NCBI RefSeq assembly: GCF_042186555.1
Contig: NC_133327.1
Coordinates: 54,434,408-54,498,407 of the forward strand
DNA from: Aquarana catesbeiana
Taxonomy: Eukaryota > Chordata > Amphibia > Anura > Ranidae
Direction: 5' to 3'
Length of the DNA stretch: 64,000 nucleotides
Position 1 is the first letter of the stretch. Each line of letters begins with the position of its first letter. The notes under the pieces were generated by a model. That model saw only the letters and a program-made list of their open reading frames with translations, was not told the DNA's origin and searched no databases. The position numbers were made by a program, and so were the translations under genes. Of the stretch, positions 45,791-56,958 are shown one piece after another.

Positions 45791-48189
45791 TGTGAGAGGG
45801 GGACTTATTACCCAAATTTAATAGAAACTGGGAAATGTGTGATTGGATGCACTTTATTGAATGAAAAAGTGGTGTTTGGTGCACATTAAATTGAGGACTG
45901 ATGCTGACAGAAATGTAAAAACTATTAAAAAAATTAAAAAGGGGGAACACCAGTGTCAGTCTGAAAAACCACAGCTGACAATTTATAAAGAGGGGTCAGG
46001 CAGGGGACTAAAAAAAACCAAAAAAAAAACAAAACATGCAGCACCAAAAAATAAAAAGCGGTATACAACACTGTATGCAGCACTAAATGTTATGTAATGT
46101 GTTAAACACTACACTACACTAACACACTACACTGACACTACACTACACCATTTGATCACTAAGGGGAAAGGGAGAAAACATAGAGTAATATAACTATCCC
46201 TTATTCTTAAATTGGTGGCAGGTTGCACTGTTCAGATCAAGTCACAGCGGTGATTGCGAATATATGAAGATGGATTGAAGCTTATACTTAAAAAGTTAAA
46301 GTTTCTGTGGAATGTATTTGGCTAAATGGACACTTTGCAATATATTATCTACACTGGAACAGTTACTCAGTATATTTTTACACTGAATGGCTTTTGGGAT
46401 GTTTTATGTACTGATATTCCTTAAATTATTTGTTCATTTGTTATTTCACGCTTATTTAAAATATATTATAATATTATTTTATCCTATAACTGCAATATCT
46501 ATGCACTACTGGGTGTAGATTCATGTACTGAGAATCTAGTGTATTTTAATGTGCTGACATCCACTCATTTGGTTTGGGTGGTAGTTTAGTAACTTAGTAT
46601 TTTTTGCATGTATATTTCTTCATACAATTTTTGTTGTTGTTGTTTCATCCAAGTGATTTAGCACCGTAAGAATAAGAGATAGCCTACATATGTCACCTTA
46701 TGTAAAACAACTCAGAAGGCTCTTTAACAAAACATTGTATATTTCAAGATCAGCAATACACTTAAACAGAAGCTTGTGGCACCAAAAGAAAGACCCAACA
46801 CCCAAACACAAGCAAAGTAACTTGCTATATTTAGTGCAAAGTAGTGAAGTATGCAAAGACCACTTAGGAAGACCAAGCAACCTCTTAACAAATGAATGGC
46901 CCAACATAAGAGGGCGGAATGCACAGGCCAAGACTCAGCAGTCTTACTACACTTTGAGATAATGGGACATTATTTTGAAGGCAGTGACTGACTGAGAGGA
47001 TGACTGGTTCATAAGAGGCTAGAAAGAGACCATTTATGTCAAAATGAGATAGCCATCCAAATTGGAATATTCATACCCCAGAGTTTTGACAACAACTCAC
47101 AACTTCACCATATAAATCAGAAGATTACCACCTATGAAGTCTTCCTTACATCAAGGATGAGATTATATAAATAGAACAGGGTGGTTCCACAATTTTCACA
47201 CCAATTAACATTAAGCCATAGAACAAGTCCAACTGAATGTCACTAACTACTGCTAGATATGTTGCCAGAAGAATGGTGTACTTATAGCCTTGACAGTTTT
47301 TGAAAGTTAAAAAATATATATATTTTTAAAAAATGCAAAATGTTCACACTCCAGCTCCCCCCCTGTACTTAAATACCAGATAGCCAGGATAACTTGCCAC
47401 ACATTTGTGGTGGTGTTGAATGGTAAGTCTGTTAACTTGCTGCACATTTTCACTGGCAAGTTATACTCTTGTAGAGCACTTGAAGCACAAGTTCTAGTTG
47501 ACACTTATATAATTTGTAGCAAATTTGTATGGCAAGTCTCTAGCAAGAGAAAAGTTACAGTGGCGAGTCTACAGAAAGAGCTGTGCAAGTCTACAGCATG
47601 AAAATTCAGCCACAGTGACCCATGTGGTGGGATGACTATTGCATAACATAACAGAACCAGAACTTGCAGAATGTTTGCAAAGAAAGTTGATCTGGAGTCA
47701 TGCAATGCGGACTTGCTGCAAATGTGCAACAAACTTGTGAAGCCTGGCAAGTCTAGCAATAGTTTAACAAGTAATTTTCAATTCATTGTGCTATGCATGT
47801 TTTTTTCAATTAATTATAAGCATAAATATGTATAGCTTCATCCCATCAGATTGTATTTTCCAACAGGGAATTGCATTAGATAGCAGGTGTGCCTAAAAAA
47901 TGCATGTTTATCTCCCCCCTAAAACATGCCCTAACCCCCATCCCTACTCCCCAACTCCTGAAAAAAAAATCCACTCCCCTACTCTACAATGTTTGTGAAA
48001 TATGACGATTGTTTCATAAGAGATAGAGATCAACATTATGCAATAGTATGATAATAATTATATGGTTTAACTATAAATATCCAAAAACAACATACTAAAC
48101 AAATGATGTGTCTTCAGGTAAGGGAACTAGACAATTGATGCACATTACTTGGTACACGAGAGTAATATTAGCGCAATATTGGATTAATA
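45791..48189. other. No recognisable gene
   Basis: AT-rich, non-coding. Short simple motifs: ACACTACACTA-type repeats at 46108-46150, and a stretch at 47350-47765 with many ACTTG/CAAGT motifs and partly inverted ACTTGCTGCACAT and GCAAATGTGCAACAAACTTG copies, perhaps a decayed palindromic element. No transposase or host domain recognised. Confidence 0.4.
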
Positions 48190-48462
48190 TGTCATTGTAA
48201 AGTGCCAAATGCCTGCAAATCACTCAGAGAAAAAAATGCTATAGTTTGGACATTTTCACTTAGGGGTGTACTCACTTTTTTTGCCAGCGGTTTAGACATT
48301 AATGGCTGTGTGTTAAGTTATTTTGAGTGGACAGCACATTTACACTGTTATACACTCACTACTTTACATTGTAGCAAAGTGTAATTTCTTCAGTGTTGTC
48401 ACACAAAATGTATAATTAAATGATTTACAAAAATGTGAGGGGTGAGGGGTGTAAAAAGCTCA
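48190..48462. mobile_element. Tc1/mariner-like fragment
   Basis: Contains AGGGGTGTACTCACTTTTTT, GCCAGCGGTTTAGACATTAA, TTGAGTGGACAGCACATTTACA, CACTCACTACTTTACATTGTAG and AAAAATGTGAGGGGTG, a 3' sequence widespread in Tc1-like elements of fish and frogs. No reading frame. Identification is from memory of the family, so moderately sure. Confidence 0.75.
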
Positions 48463-48593
48463 CAATTTTGGGTGCTTACTAGTGATGAGCCAAATACACT
48501 TGGGTTTATTTTCAGCTGAACGTTTGCCAAACTGCTCATAAGTTTAAATGTTATTCCAGAACACATTAAAGTCAAAAGGAGCAAAATATTTAA

Positions 48594-49625
48594 ACCTTTC
48601 CCTGCCAGAGCTGTTTTTGCATTTTTGCACACATGTTTAAAAAATTCTTTTGGGCCTAAAGATTACACAAAACCCCCAAATATTATATATTTTCTGAAAT
48701 CAGACACTCTAGAGAATAAAATAGTGGTAGTTTCAATGTTTTACGTCTCATGATATTACCGCAAAGTTCTAGGAAATGCAAAATTTCTGTAAAAAAACAC
48801 TAAAGTGATTTTTTTTGGTAAAAAAACAATAAACTACCCAAATTTTAGCAAAATATAAAAGACGAGGTTGTACCAAGTAAATAGTCACCCAACATGTCGA
48901 ACCATAAATTGTGTGTGCCCGTGAAATTGCGACAAACTTCAGTACCCTATATTTGCTATAGGCAACGCTTTAAAAGTCACCCTATAGGTCATCAGTTTAG
49001 TGTTATGAAGGAGGTCTTGTGCTAGAATTATTCCTCTCACTCTGGCGTGTGTGGCGATATGTAACATTTTGCGTTTGTACGTGCGTATATGTGGGGGTGG
49101 GGGGGGCCTCAAAAAAATTGCGGGGGGGGGATTTTATGTGCTATGTGCTTGGGTGCTTGGGTGTGCTTGCCTAATTTTTTTCATTACATAAGGCACAAAA
49201 AGTGCCCTATGTGATGATTTTTAGGTGACAGGTTGTCTAAAAAACCCTGCATGTCTCCTCTAGGCTCCACTGAATGTATCGCATTGCAATCACATTCCTT
49301 CCCAGCTATGGTAGCCAGGGAAAGTGACAGGTGACCCAGAGGTGATGTCATACACGTCACTTTCTGGGTACAGCAAAAGGGGAGGAGAATGGGCATGTGT
49401 CCGCTCTTCTCCCTCCCTTCCACACACTGGCACCTGCCACATTGGTCCCAGGCCTGCAGATGGGCAAGCGGAGCCTGGAATATATGGCAGGGGCACGGCT
49501 GGGGGGGGGGGTGCCAGTACCAGGGGTTTGTGGAAGCAGGAGTCTGCCTGTCAGTTTTACACACAATCTCCCAGTAGCTGCAGCCACCGGATTGTGTGTG
49601 AAACCCTCCATTGGCAGTGAAAAGG
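48594..49625. mobile_element. TTAA-flanked piggyBac-like non-autonomous element
   Basis: TTAA at 48590-48593 and 49626-49629. Ends ACCTTTCCCTGCCAGAG and (other strand) CCTTTTCACTGCCAATGG form an imperfect inverted repeat. The interior from 48620 to 49060 resembles the subterminal sequence of the piggyBac family (GAGGTCTTGTGCTAGAATTA against GAGGTCTACTGCTAAAATTA near 7160). Includes an ACACACAATC/GATTGTGTGT hairpin near 49560-49605. It has no transposase; short frames have no domain. Confidence 0.75.
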
Positions 49626-49629
49626 TTAA

Positions 49630-49925
49630 AATCAATTTAACTAATTTTCAAGGTTTTTATGCAAAGGATTATCAAAAAATGGTATAGAACACTGGCCACT
49701 GCCCTTTACAAATAGCTAAACAATTTGGGAATTTGATGGTACCGTGTAATACATCCAAATATATATTAAAATATAACAATTTATTGAGTATATGATGAAA
49801 ACCTTAGTAAGTCAAAGACAATATCTATTGTAGTCAGATTATTTCCACGTGTTTTTCAACTTCCAGTAGATGTTTCCTTCATCATGTTTTGCCTTACACG
49901 GTTTCATCAGGAACACTGTCACTCA
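49630..49925. other. No recognisable feature
   Basis: AT-rich sequence between two non-autonomous elements. Nothing assignable. Confidence 0.4.
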
Positions 49926-49929
49926 CTTT

Positions 49930-50303
49930 CGTCAGACTTTTGATAGACTTCCGACGGACTTTTGAACAAATGGACTTGCCTACACATGATCACACCAAAG
50001 TCCGACGGATTTGTACGTGATGACGTACGACCGGACTAAAATAAGGAAGTTGATAGCCAGTAGCCAATAGCTGCCCTAGCGTGGGTTTTGGTCCGTCGGA
50101 CTAGCATACAGACGAGCAGAGCTTTCGACCAGACTCAAGTCCGTCGGAAAGATTTTAAGCATGTTTCAAATCTAAAGTCCGTCAGATTTTTGACTGGAAA
50201 AGTCCGCTGAAGGTCTGATGAAGCCCACACATGATCGGATTGTCCGCAGGACTCGGTCCGTCGGACCAGTCCCGTCGAAAAGTCCGCTCGTGTGTACGCT
50301 GCA
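49930..50303. mobile_element. Harbinger-like MITE (right end well preserved)
   Basis: The right end on the minus strand reads TGCAGCGTACACACGAGCGG, very close to the Harbinger ends here (TGCCCCGTACACACG), followed by TAA at 50304-50306. The interior repeats GTCCGACGGA-type motifs and carries GTACGTGATGACGTACGAC, similar to the subterminal GTACGTGTTGTACGT of the autonomous copies. The left end is unclear. Confidence 0.78.
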
Positions 50304-50304
50304 T

Positions 50305-50616
50305 AAATCTACTTGCAGCCACATTCTAAAACTAATCTATTTAGCCATGTAAAGCAAAAATTGCTATACATACCTTTTCTGCAGCTGTCAGCAGTGACTT
50401 CTGCAGGAGAGGCAGCCAACAATAGAAAGCTCCATAGTAACTTTGTGGGTGAAGTCAATACCCAGGCATTTCACAGCCGTTGTCAGTTGTCTGCTGCACA
50501 CAGCATCTGCCACTGGAGACTGGACGAGATGGGCTTCAGAAAAGGTATGCATAGCGATTTTTGCTTTACAGGGTTAGATAGATTAGTTTTAGAATGTGAC
50601 TGTGAGTAGATTTAGA
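50305..50616. mobile_element. Foldback MITE with ~70-bp inverted repeats
   Basis: Left arm AAATCTACTTGCAGCCACAT and onward to about 50375 is matched by the complement of 50545-50616 (ending GTGAGTAGATTT). Both arms contain CTAAAACTAATCTAT or its complement and a GCAAAAATTGCTATACATAC block. Abuts the Harbinger-like MITE. Family unknown. Confidence 0.88.
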
Positions 50617-50855
50617 GTTAGTTTGTGGCTAAACTTTCACTTTAATGATATGCCCTTTACAAATGTTCAGTTCAGAGGGGAGCAGTTCATTTAAAAATAC
50701 TTAAATAGCATGCTTTGGAATGCTCTGAACCTGCCTGTGAAGTAATGCATCTGTAAAATTTGTAGGATGTACTCCAGCAAAACCAGCCTTATTTAAAAAA
50801 AAGTCTATTCATGTTAAATGACAGTTTGAGGCTGGCATTTTTTATATAATGTCAC

Positions 50856-50884
50856 AGGGACCCCTAAAATCTGTAGGGGTCCCT
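50856..50884. repeat. Perfect 11-bp hairpin
   Basis: AGGGACCCCTA and TAGGGGTCCCT separated by seven bases, just upstream of the gypsy gag remnant. Possible boundary feature or terminator-like structure of unknown role. Confidence 0.85.
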
Positions 50885-50887
50885 GGG

Positions 50888-51185
50888 CCTCTTTTCTACA
50901 CCCCGGCTCAGAGAAAGACTTTCTTTTAAGGAGCGCTTGCAGAAGCCTCCTGTATGTTTGCCTCCGAGCTTTGCAGTCCCACCCTTGCCTCCCTCACCTC
51001 CCATGCCTCCTGGTACCAAGTCGTCAGTGAAGATGAACCCATGCACTTGGGCTTCATGCGTCTCTCTGCGGATGAGAGAGCCTTTAGGAGGAGGGAGAGA
51101 TTGTGCCTTTATTGTGGCCAGGCAGGTCACTTCCTACCCGTCCTGGGAACACCCGAACCTTGAGGTCCTGTCATGGACAGACCTT
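50888..51185 (+). pseudogene. gypsy gag C-terminal remnant
   Basis: The frame 50954-51163 has EPMHLGFMRLSADER, RRRERLCLYCGQAGHF, a CCHC zinc-knuckle start (C-x2-C-x4-H) whose last Cys is lost. This is typical of the end of chromovirus gag. Upstream Pro-rich sequence is in another frame. Confidence 0.82.
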
Positions 51186-51189
51186 AGGT

Positions 51190-52561
51190 GGTGTTGTGTC
51201 GTCCCCAGTTATCCAGAAGGATAAGCTCTTAGTTTCGGTCACCCTTTCTTGGGCTAAGTCCTCTATCGAGATACAGGCTCTAATCGACTCTGGGGCTGCA
51301 GGCCTGTTCATTGATGCTGCCTTTGTATCAAAGCACTCGATTCCACTGCAGCTGCGTGACACTCCACTTGCCATTGAGGCTCTTGATGGAAGACCTCTAC
51401 AGCCTGCGCATGTGACTCATGAGACGGTTCCGTTGTCCATGGCCGTAGGGGCTCTTCACCATGAGATAATCCAATTTCAGGTGATTTCCTCTCCCAAGTT
51501 TCCGCTGGTTATTGGTTATCTTGGTTACAGAGGCATAACCCCTCTTTTGATTGGCTCCGTGCTGAGGTTCTCTCCTGGTCACCACAATGCAGTGAAACAT
51601 GCTTCCAGAAGGTAGCCAAAGTTCTGTGTACCTCTTCACTCTCCTCCCTGCCAGTGGAGTACCATGATTTTAGCAATGTCTTTGACAAAAGTCATGTTTT
51701 CCTCAACACCGGCCCTATGATTGCTCAATTCACCTTCAACCTGGTGCCACTCCCCCTCGTGGCCGGGTTTACCCTTTGTCAGTCTTGGAGGATAAAGCCA
51801 TGGAGGAGTATGTTGCAGACGCACTTTCTCGGGGTTTTATCCACAAATCCTCATCTCCTGCTGGTGCTGGTTTCTTCTTTGTGAAGAAGAGAGGCGGTGA
51901 ACTGAAACCTTGTATTGATTATAAGGGTCCTACCTCTGAGAGTGCTATGCACCCTTGTGGCTACTTTTCCAAGAAATTGTCACCTGCCGAGTGCAATTAC
52001 GAGATTGGTGACAGAGAGCTGTTGCCAGTCAATTTAGCCCTGAAAGAATGGAGACATCTCCTTGAAGGTACCCCACTGCCGGTTCTCATTCTTATTGACC
52101 ATAAGAATCTCACATTCTTGTCTGAGGCTAAACGCCTCTCTCCCAGAAGGGCGCGATGGGCTCTTTTCTTGTCAAGTTTCAATTACATTGTCTCATTCTA
52201 AGAATGTAAGGGCTAACGCCTTGTCACGGCAATTTTCGTCCACTTCCAAGTTGGAGTCGGTTCCAGTTCCTGTGATTCCTTCTGATCGTATTCTGGCTAC
52301 GGTTCGCAACAGTCTCACTTCTCCTTTGGGTGACAAAATTCTTGCTGCTCAGGTCGATGCTCCTCCTGAGAAACCTTGTGACCGCTGCTTTGTCCCAGTG
52401 TGTCCCCATACTGCCGTGCTCAAGACTTACCATTCTCCCAAGACAGCTGGCCACCCTGGTAAGAATCAACTCATTTGGGCCTTTTCCCAACAATTCTGGT
52501 GGCCTAGTCTATGTGCTGATGTAACTGCCTTCGTAGCTGCCTGTTCCGTGTATGCTCAGAG
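51190..52561 (+). pseudogene. gypsy pol: protease, RT stub, RNase H, integrase zinc finger
   Basis: Protease: ALIDSGAAGLFID (active site DSGA) followed by LPLVIGYLGYR-type sequence where LGxxW is usual (51250-51600). RT: YHDFSNVF, then GFIHKSSSPAGAGFFFVKK and LKPCIDYKG. At about 51932 the frame jumps directly to RNase H (HPCGYFSKKLSPAECNYEIGDRELL, LIDHKNLTFL), so the RT palm with its catalytic aspartates is deleted. Next come NALSRQFS and the integrase H2C2-type segment (YHSPKTAGHPGKN, FWWPSLCADVTAFVAAC). The element is cut at 52561 by the TAA target. Frameshifts near 51620, 51780 and 52190. Confidence 0.9.
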
Positions 52562-53329
52562 TAATGTCCTGTACACACGGTCGGACTTTCCGACGGAATA
52601 TGTGTGATCGGAGCTTGTTGTCGGAAATTCCGACTGTGTGTGGGCTCCATCGGACTTTTTCCATCGGAATTTCCAACACACAAAGTTTGAGAGCAGGCTA
52701 TAAAATTTTCCGACAACAAAATCTGTTCACGTAAATTCAGACTGTGTTTGACCAATTCCGATGCACAAAGTGCCACGCATGCTCAGAATAAATTCCGAGA
52801 CGGAACTGCTTGGTCTGGTTAAAATTAGTGTTCGTAATGGATATAGCACTTTCGTCACACTGCAATGTTTTAAATTGTTTAATGCAGCGCACTTTCTTCT
52901 TCTTTATAGTGCTAGAAGAATGAAGTTGTTTTGCTGCTCATATTCACAAAGACTTCTCACAAACCTCTTTATTTATTATTTCTCGTGATTTCATGAATAT
53001 AATATTTTGATTTGCCACATCTACCGAAATTTTTATTTATTTATTTATTTTTTGGTATTATTTGTTGTATTTTTTTAAAATACAAATCTTCTTTTTTTTA
53101 ATTTTTTTTTTTTATGTTTTTTGGTGATCTCCAGAATAGTTTGGGGTGTGTTTTGTGTGTCAAGTTACCACAACACCATTATTATCTTGTCTTTTTTAAT
53201 CTCAAGGAGGTTGGTTGGTGTTGGTGTCCCTTGTTAATTTCACATTAGTTCCAAAAAATACCTTTATTAAGGGGTCCTAACCAAATAAAGAGGGAAGCAA
53301 TGCTGGAGAAACATCAGAAATTGGCGAAG

Positions 53330-53540
53330 CATAAGGGCAGACATCAACTATTTTCAGGCAAAATTGGTGGCCTGAGGAGTCCATATATTTAAGGGAGTAC
53401 AATCTGGTCCAAAAGTCCAAGAGATCATGAACAGCAGCAGATGACATGTATGTCCCCAGGCTGTGGTCATACAAGAGCCTGCATCTTTTGTCAGACCAGG
53501 CTGAACCCAGGTCATCACTTTCTTGTCTTCCTTCCACTCT
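53330..53540 (+). pseudogene. Inverted partial duplicate of the MADF exon (copy 2)
   Basis: The plus strand has AKIGGLRSPY and, through frame changes, the MADF VPRLW-equivalent and LLSDQ-equivalent codons, matching the minus-strand exon at 54290-54570. Equivalent to 25434-25690 in copy 1 and more decayed. Confidence 0.8.
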
Positions 53541-54744
53541 TCCTTCCATGCTGTGGCTGTGGTGTTAGAGTTGTGGCAGGAGGAGGAGGAGGATGATGCA
53601 ACTCACACAGCTGGGTATTGGGTGTGATTTCGCCCCTCAACCCCATATTTAATGTTTTATAAATTATTTCCTCACACATGAGGCATTGGCCCTCCTGCAT
53701 GTCCTGCAGTTTGGTGGCAGCCTTGGAGCAAAGGCCTCTTCACGAGTGGGAGTGGCTCTGAGGAACGCAGAAGCCCCCTGAATCAGCCTGAGTGTTGACT
53801 CCTCCACGTTACTCCCCTTCCTGGGTCTTTTGTTTGGAAAGCGGAGGGGAGGAACCTGAGATTGTGTGAGGCTCCTACTGGGCCCTGCCACCTCTTGGCT
53901 GCCACTAACCTCGGCCACCTCCTGGCTGCCACTAACCCCCGCCTCCTCCTGGCTACCACATTCCACAGCTTCCTCCTGTGTGCCACATTCCACAGCCTCC
54001 TCCTGGCTGAGGTCTTCCTGTGTATGAAAAAGGGACATAGTTTTAGTTTTTTCTATATCAATCACGCACAATTTTCATCTCATGATTGTTGCAATTTGAA
54101 TGTTCATAAATAGAAAAGACTATCATTCTGACCCCAGCATTTTTCATTCTTGTCACAATTATTTTTGCACACTACTGTCTATTGATATGTAAACACCTTT
54201 ATTAAATCAGCAATTAGTGATCAATAATAACATCTAGTAAACATCATTTATGTTTTGACAAGAAATCTGTAGAACAATGCTATACCTGACTCCAGCTGGG
54301 CTCCTCCACTTCTTGCTGGCTGGAAGTCCCAGGTTGGACATTGGAAGCCTCAGCTGGGGTGGAAGATAGGGTGGAAGGAAGAGTGGAAGGAAGGGTTGAG
54401 AGGGATTCCCTGACTTCAGTCTGGTCTGACAGAAATTGTAGTCTCTCATAGTACCACAGCCTGGGGACATAAACGTCATCTGCTGCAGCTCCGGATCTCT
54501 GGGAATCCTGGACCTTCTTGTGCTCACTAAGATAAGTGCTCCTCAGGCCACCAATTTTGGCTTTTAAATAGGGGATGGTTGCCGTGGGGACCACTGGCTT
54601 CACCAACCCCAATAGTTTCTCCAGCGCTGCCTGCCTCTTTTGTTTATGATTATAATGTGGGTGTTTGACCTGCCACAGACAGGGCAGCTCCCTGTATTTG
54701 TCTATGAACAGGGGGAGGAAGTTGTGATCATTGAATCCATCCAT
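53515..54744 (-). pseudogene. Harbinger MADF-domain protein gene, copy 2 (one frameshift)
   Basis: Exon 1 is 54744-54286 (459 nt, exactly the length in copy 1): MDGFNDHNFLPLFIDKY, LPCLWQVKHP, YLKAKIGGLRSTYL, DDVYVPRLWYYERLQFLS, an STLPSTLPS tail; donor TCAG/GTATAG. Exon 2 starts at 54017 (acceptor TACACAG/GAAGAC): EEAVECG repeats, SQEVAEVSG, KRPRKGS, LRLIQGASAFL, then one base missing near 53729 shifts frame; the tail MQEGQCLMCEEI, a Pro run and GRKSGRKTRK ends at 53515. The lesion is at a different place from copy 1, so the ancestral gene was open throughout, about 320 codons. MADF proteins bind DNA; acting with the transposase is inference. Confidence 0.88.
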
Positions 54745-55033
54745 TTTTTCTGCAAGACACAACACAAGACAAAACCTAATGTCTGGCTAAACTCTCCTAA
54801 TCTTTTCCCAACATAGTCCTCAATCTATAAGCAGTAAAGGCCCAAGTTAAACTTGTACCTTCGTTATCACGATCAACGCTTCCGATACTCCTTCCTCCGC
54901 TCACAGATCATACGTATGACGCACGCGTGTTACGCTTTATATACACTGCGCTTGCGTGAAACTCCGCCCGCCCCTGTTGTTCTTTCTAGTCTATTCCCCG
55001 CCCCTTCTCTTTCGGTGCAGTGGGGAAGAGCAC
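54745..55033. promoter_or_regulatory. Divergent promoter between MADF and Myb/SANT genes (copy 2)
   Basis: 289 bp between the start codons. CTTTATATACACTGCGC (54935-54951) has a TATA-like core readable on both strands; CACGCGTGTTACG precedes it and CCGCCCGCCCC and CCCCGCCCC GC-boxes follow. TTGCAG before the MADF ATG and a GAAG/GTACAAG donor-like site near 54860 suggest a short non-coding first exon. Confidence 0.6.
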
Positions 55034-56334
55034 ATGGCGGAGAGACAACAGGTGCATGATAATAGCAGTAACGAGGAGGAGGAAGAAAGCCTGGAGCCAG
55101 AAACATCACAATCCCAGAGGAGAAGATTTAAGGCCTCAAATATGGCCTTTGTTGAGATGGTGGAGATGGTGGACATATTGAAAAAGACCGACTATGATGG
55201 GAAGTATGGACCTTACCCCAACCCAAATGTCAGAAAGGCCAAGATCATGGCTAAAGTTGTGAAGAGTCTGCAGAAGAATTTTGGGGTACGACGATCCAAG
55301 GATCAACTGAGGAAACGGTGGTCGGACCTCAAATTAAGGGAGCATGATCAGTATACAAGGATCAGGAGAGTGCTGCAAAAAAGTAAGTAGTTGTCCTGTG
55401 CTCCTATTCTTTCTTTTTATGACGTTTGTGCTGCTTTTCTTTACTGTTGTACAGTTTAAAATGGCAACTTTCATGTTCATGGGCACATTAATCATTCGTA
55501 GGAAACATTGTTCGTTCGACCACTAAAATACGATGTTTTGGCCAGATGCAGTTCAATACGGTTTTTCGGGCCTACTTCTATTAATAAAAGTTTGTTGTCT
55601 AGATGGGTTTGTAACTAGAATGAAATGCTAACTTGATTCTGTGTAAGGAGAGGACACTCAGCAGCTGTTTACACATCTGGACACTGGAGCACTAGTGTGG
55701 GACAAAAGAACACCCTTTTTATTAGGGGGGCCCACCCAGGTGCTCCAGTGTATACTATAGGAGTGTCTCCATCTGTGAAGCTTGCACAAAACAGGTAAGT
55801 ATTCAAGCTTTACAAAGGACAAAAAAATTTCTTCAGCTTGGAACTCTGCCAAAACAGACAATTGTACAACACTTCCAAGCAATGTTTCATATTCCTATTC
55901 CTGCCATCAAATATCTGTGTGCTAAGTATACCTATTTTTGTTCACATAGGGGAGAAAAGACTCAGAGGACACCACTCATCAGAGGATAGCAGGGACCCCC
56001 CACCTCAGGAAGAAGGGGACATCCCCCAAACCCAACCAGAGGAGGAGGAGGGAGACGTGGTGGAAATTGTCACCACAACAGGTGAGTGTCTGCGACCACA
56101 GCCCCAGGTAAGAGATGTATGCCTGCATATTTATAATACATGGTGTGTTTTGTTTGTTTTTTTGTAGGTGATCGGGATGTTGTGGAAGAGGAATATCATT
56201 TCACCAGTGAAAGTGCCCAGATCCTCATCGGGGAGATAATGGGGTGTAATTGAGATTTAGGAAACATAAAGCAAAACATCAATGATGTTCAAAACAAAAT
56301 GAAGAACATCACTAATGTTTTAGCGAGAATCTAA
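55034..56334 (+). pseudogene. Harbinger Myb/SANT-like protein gene, copy 2
   Basis: Three exons: 55034-55382, 55950-56081 and 56168-56334, with donors AAAAA/GTAAGT and ACAACAG/GTGAGT and acceptors CACATAG/G and TTTGTAG/G. Phases join in frame (116 codons plus one base, then 132 nt). Exon 1: acidic N-terminus (NSSNEEEEESLEPET), a basic SQRRRFK, then the trihelix domain (FVEMVEMVDILKKTDYD, NPNVRKAKIMAKVVKSLQ, SKDQLRKRWSDLKLRE). Exon 2 is acidic and Pro-rich. Exon 3 has an in-frame TGA at 56251-56253, which removes the last ~27 codons (coiled-coil-like helix present in copy 1). Exon 1, and so the DNA-binding domain, is fully open. In Harbinger systems such a protein helps import and target the transposase. 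Confidence 0.88.
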
Positions 56335-56390
56335 AACACCCAGAAATCCCTAAATTTCTTCTCTTTTTGTAACAATTTTTTTACGTATGT

Positions 56391-56612
56391 TAAAAGCCAA
56401 ATTTAGAAGATGCACACAGTGTGTCAACATGTGCTATCTGCCATCATGGGAGATCAATGTACGTATTTTGTGGGTGCAACCCCTTCCTCAATAATAAAGT
56501 AGCTGAGAGGAAGGGGTTGCACCCACAAAACACGTCCATTGATCCCCCATGATGGCAGCTAGCACATGTTGAGATTAGGCAATTTGTGTGCATCTTCTAA
56601 ATTTGGCTTTTA
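56391..56612. repeat. Long inverted repeat downstream of the Myb/SANT gene (copy 2)
   Basis: TAAAAGCCAAATTTAGAAGA and onward to GGGTGCAACCCCTTCCTC pairs with GAGGAAGGGGTTGCACCC and onward to TCTTCTAAATTTGGCTTTTA, leaving a short AT-rich loop. Arms are about 100 bp and better preserved than in copy 1. It lies between the convergent Myb/SANT and transposase genes. Confidence 0.9.
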
Positions 56613-56958
56613 CAGGGGTGACATCACCCCATCTGCTGAACGCAATATCAAACACAGTTTGTACATACTCATGTCTGATATTGCCTTCACTTTATAAAAG
56701 TTGAACTTTGTAAGTTCCAGAGTTGTGTATTGTTTTATGGGTTTAAACATGCCTGTTTTACCTTAAAAGGCTATTTCTACTAAATGTGACCTTTAAAAAT
56801 GTTATACAACAAACATGTTGGTTTGTTCAAAAACCCTTTTAGAAACGCACATGTGATTGTGCTTTGATTAAAATGATTGATAATCAACAACGTGTGGCTT
56901 CTTCTTTCAATGCTAAAAAGCATTTTTTGTAGTAAAGTTGTTGATTTCAGTGACAATG

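Noticed and set aside
47307..47765. Possible gene in the ACTTG-rich stretch
   Set aside because: Frames are short on both strands and the DNA shows internal partly inverted motifs, which suits a decayed repeat.
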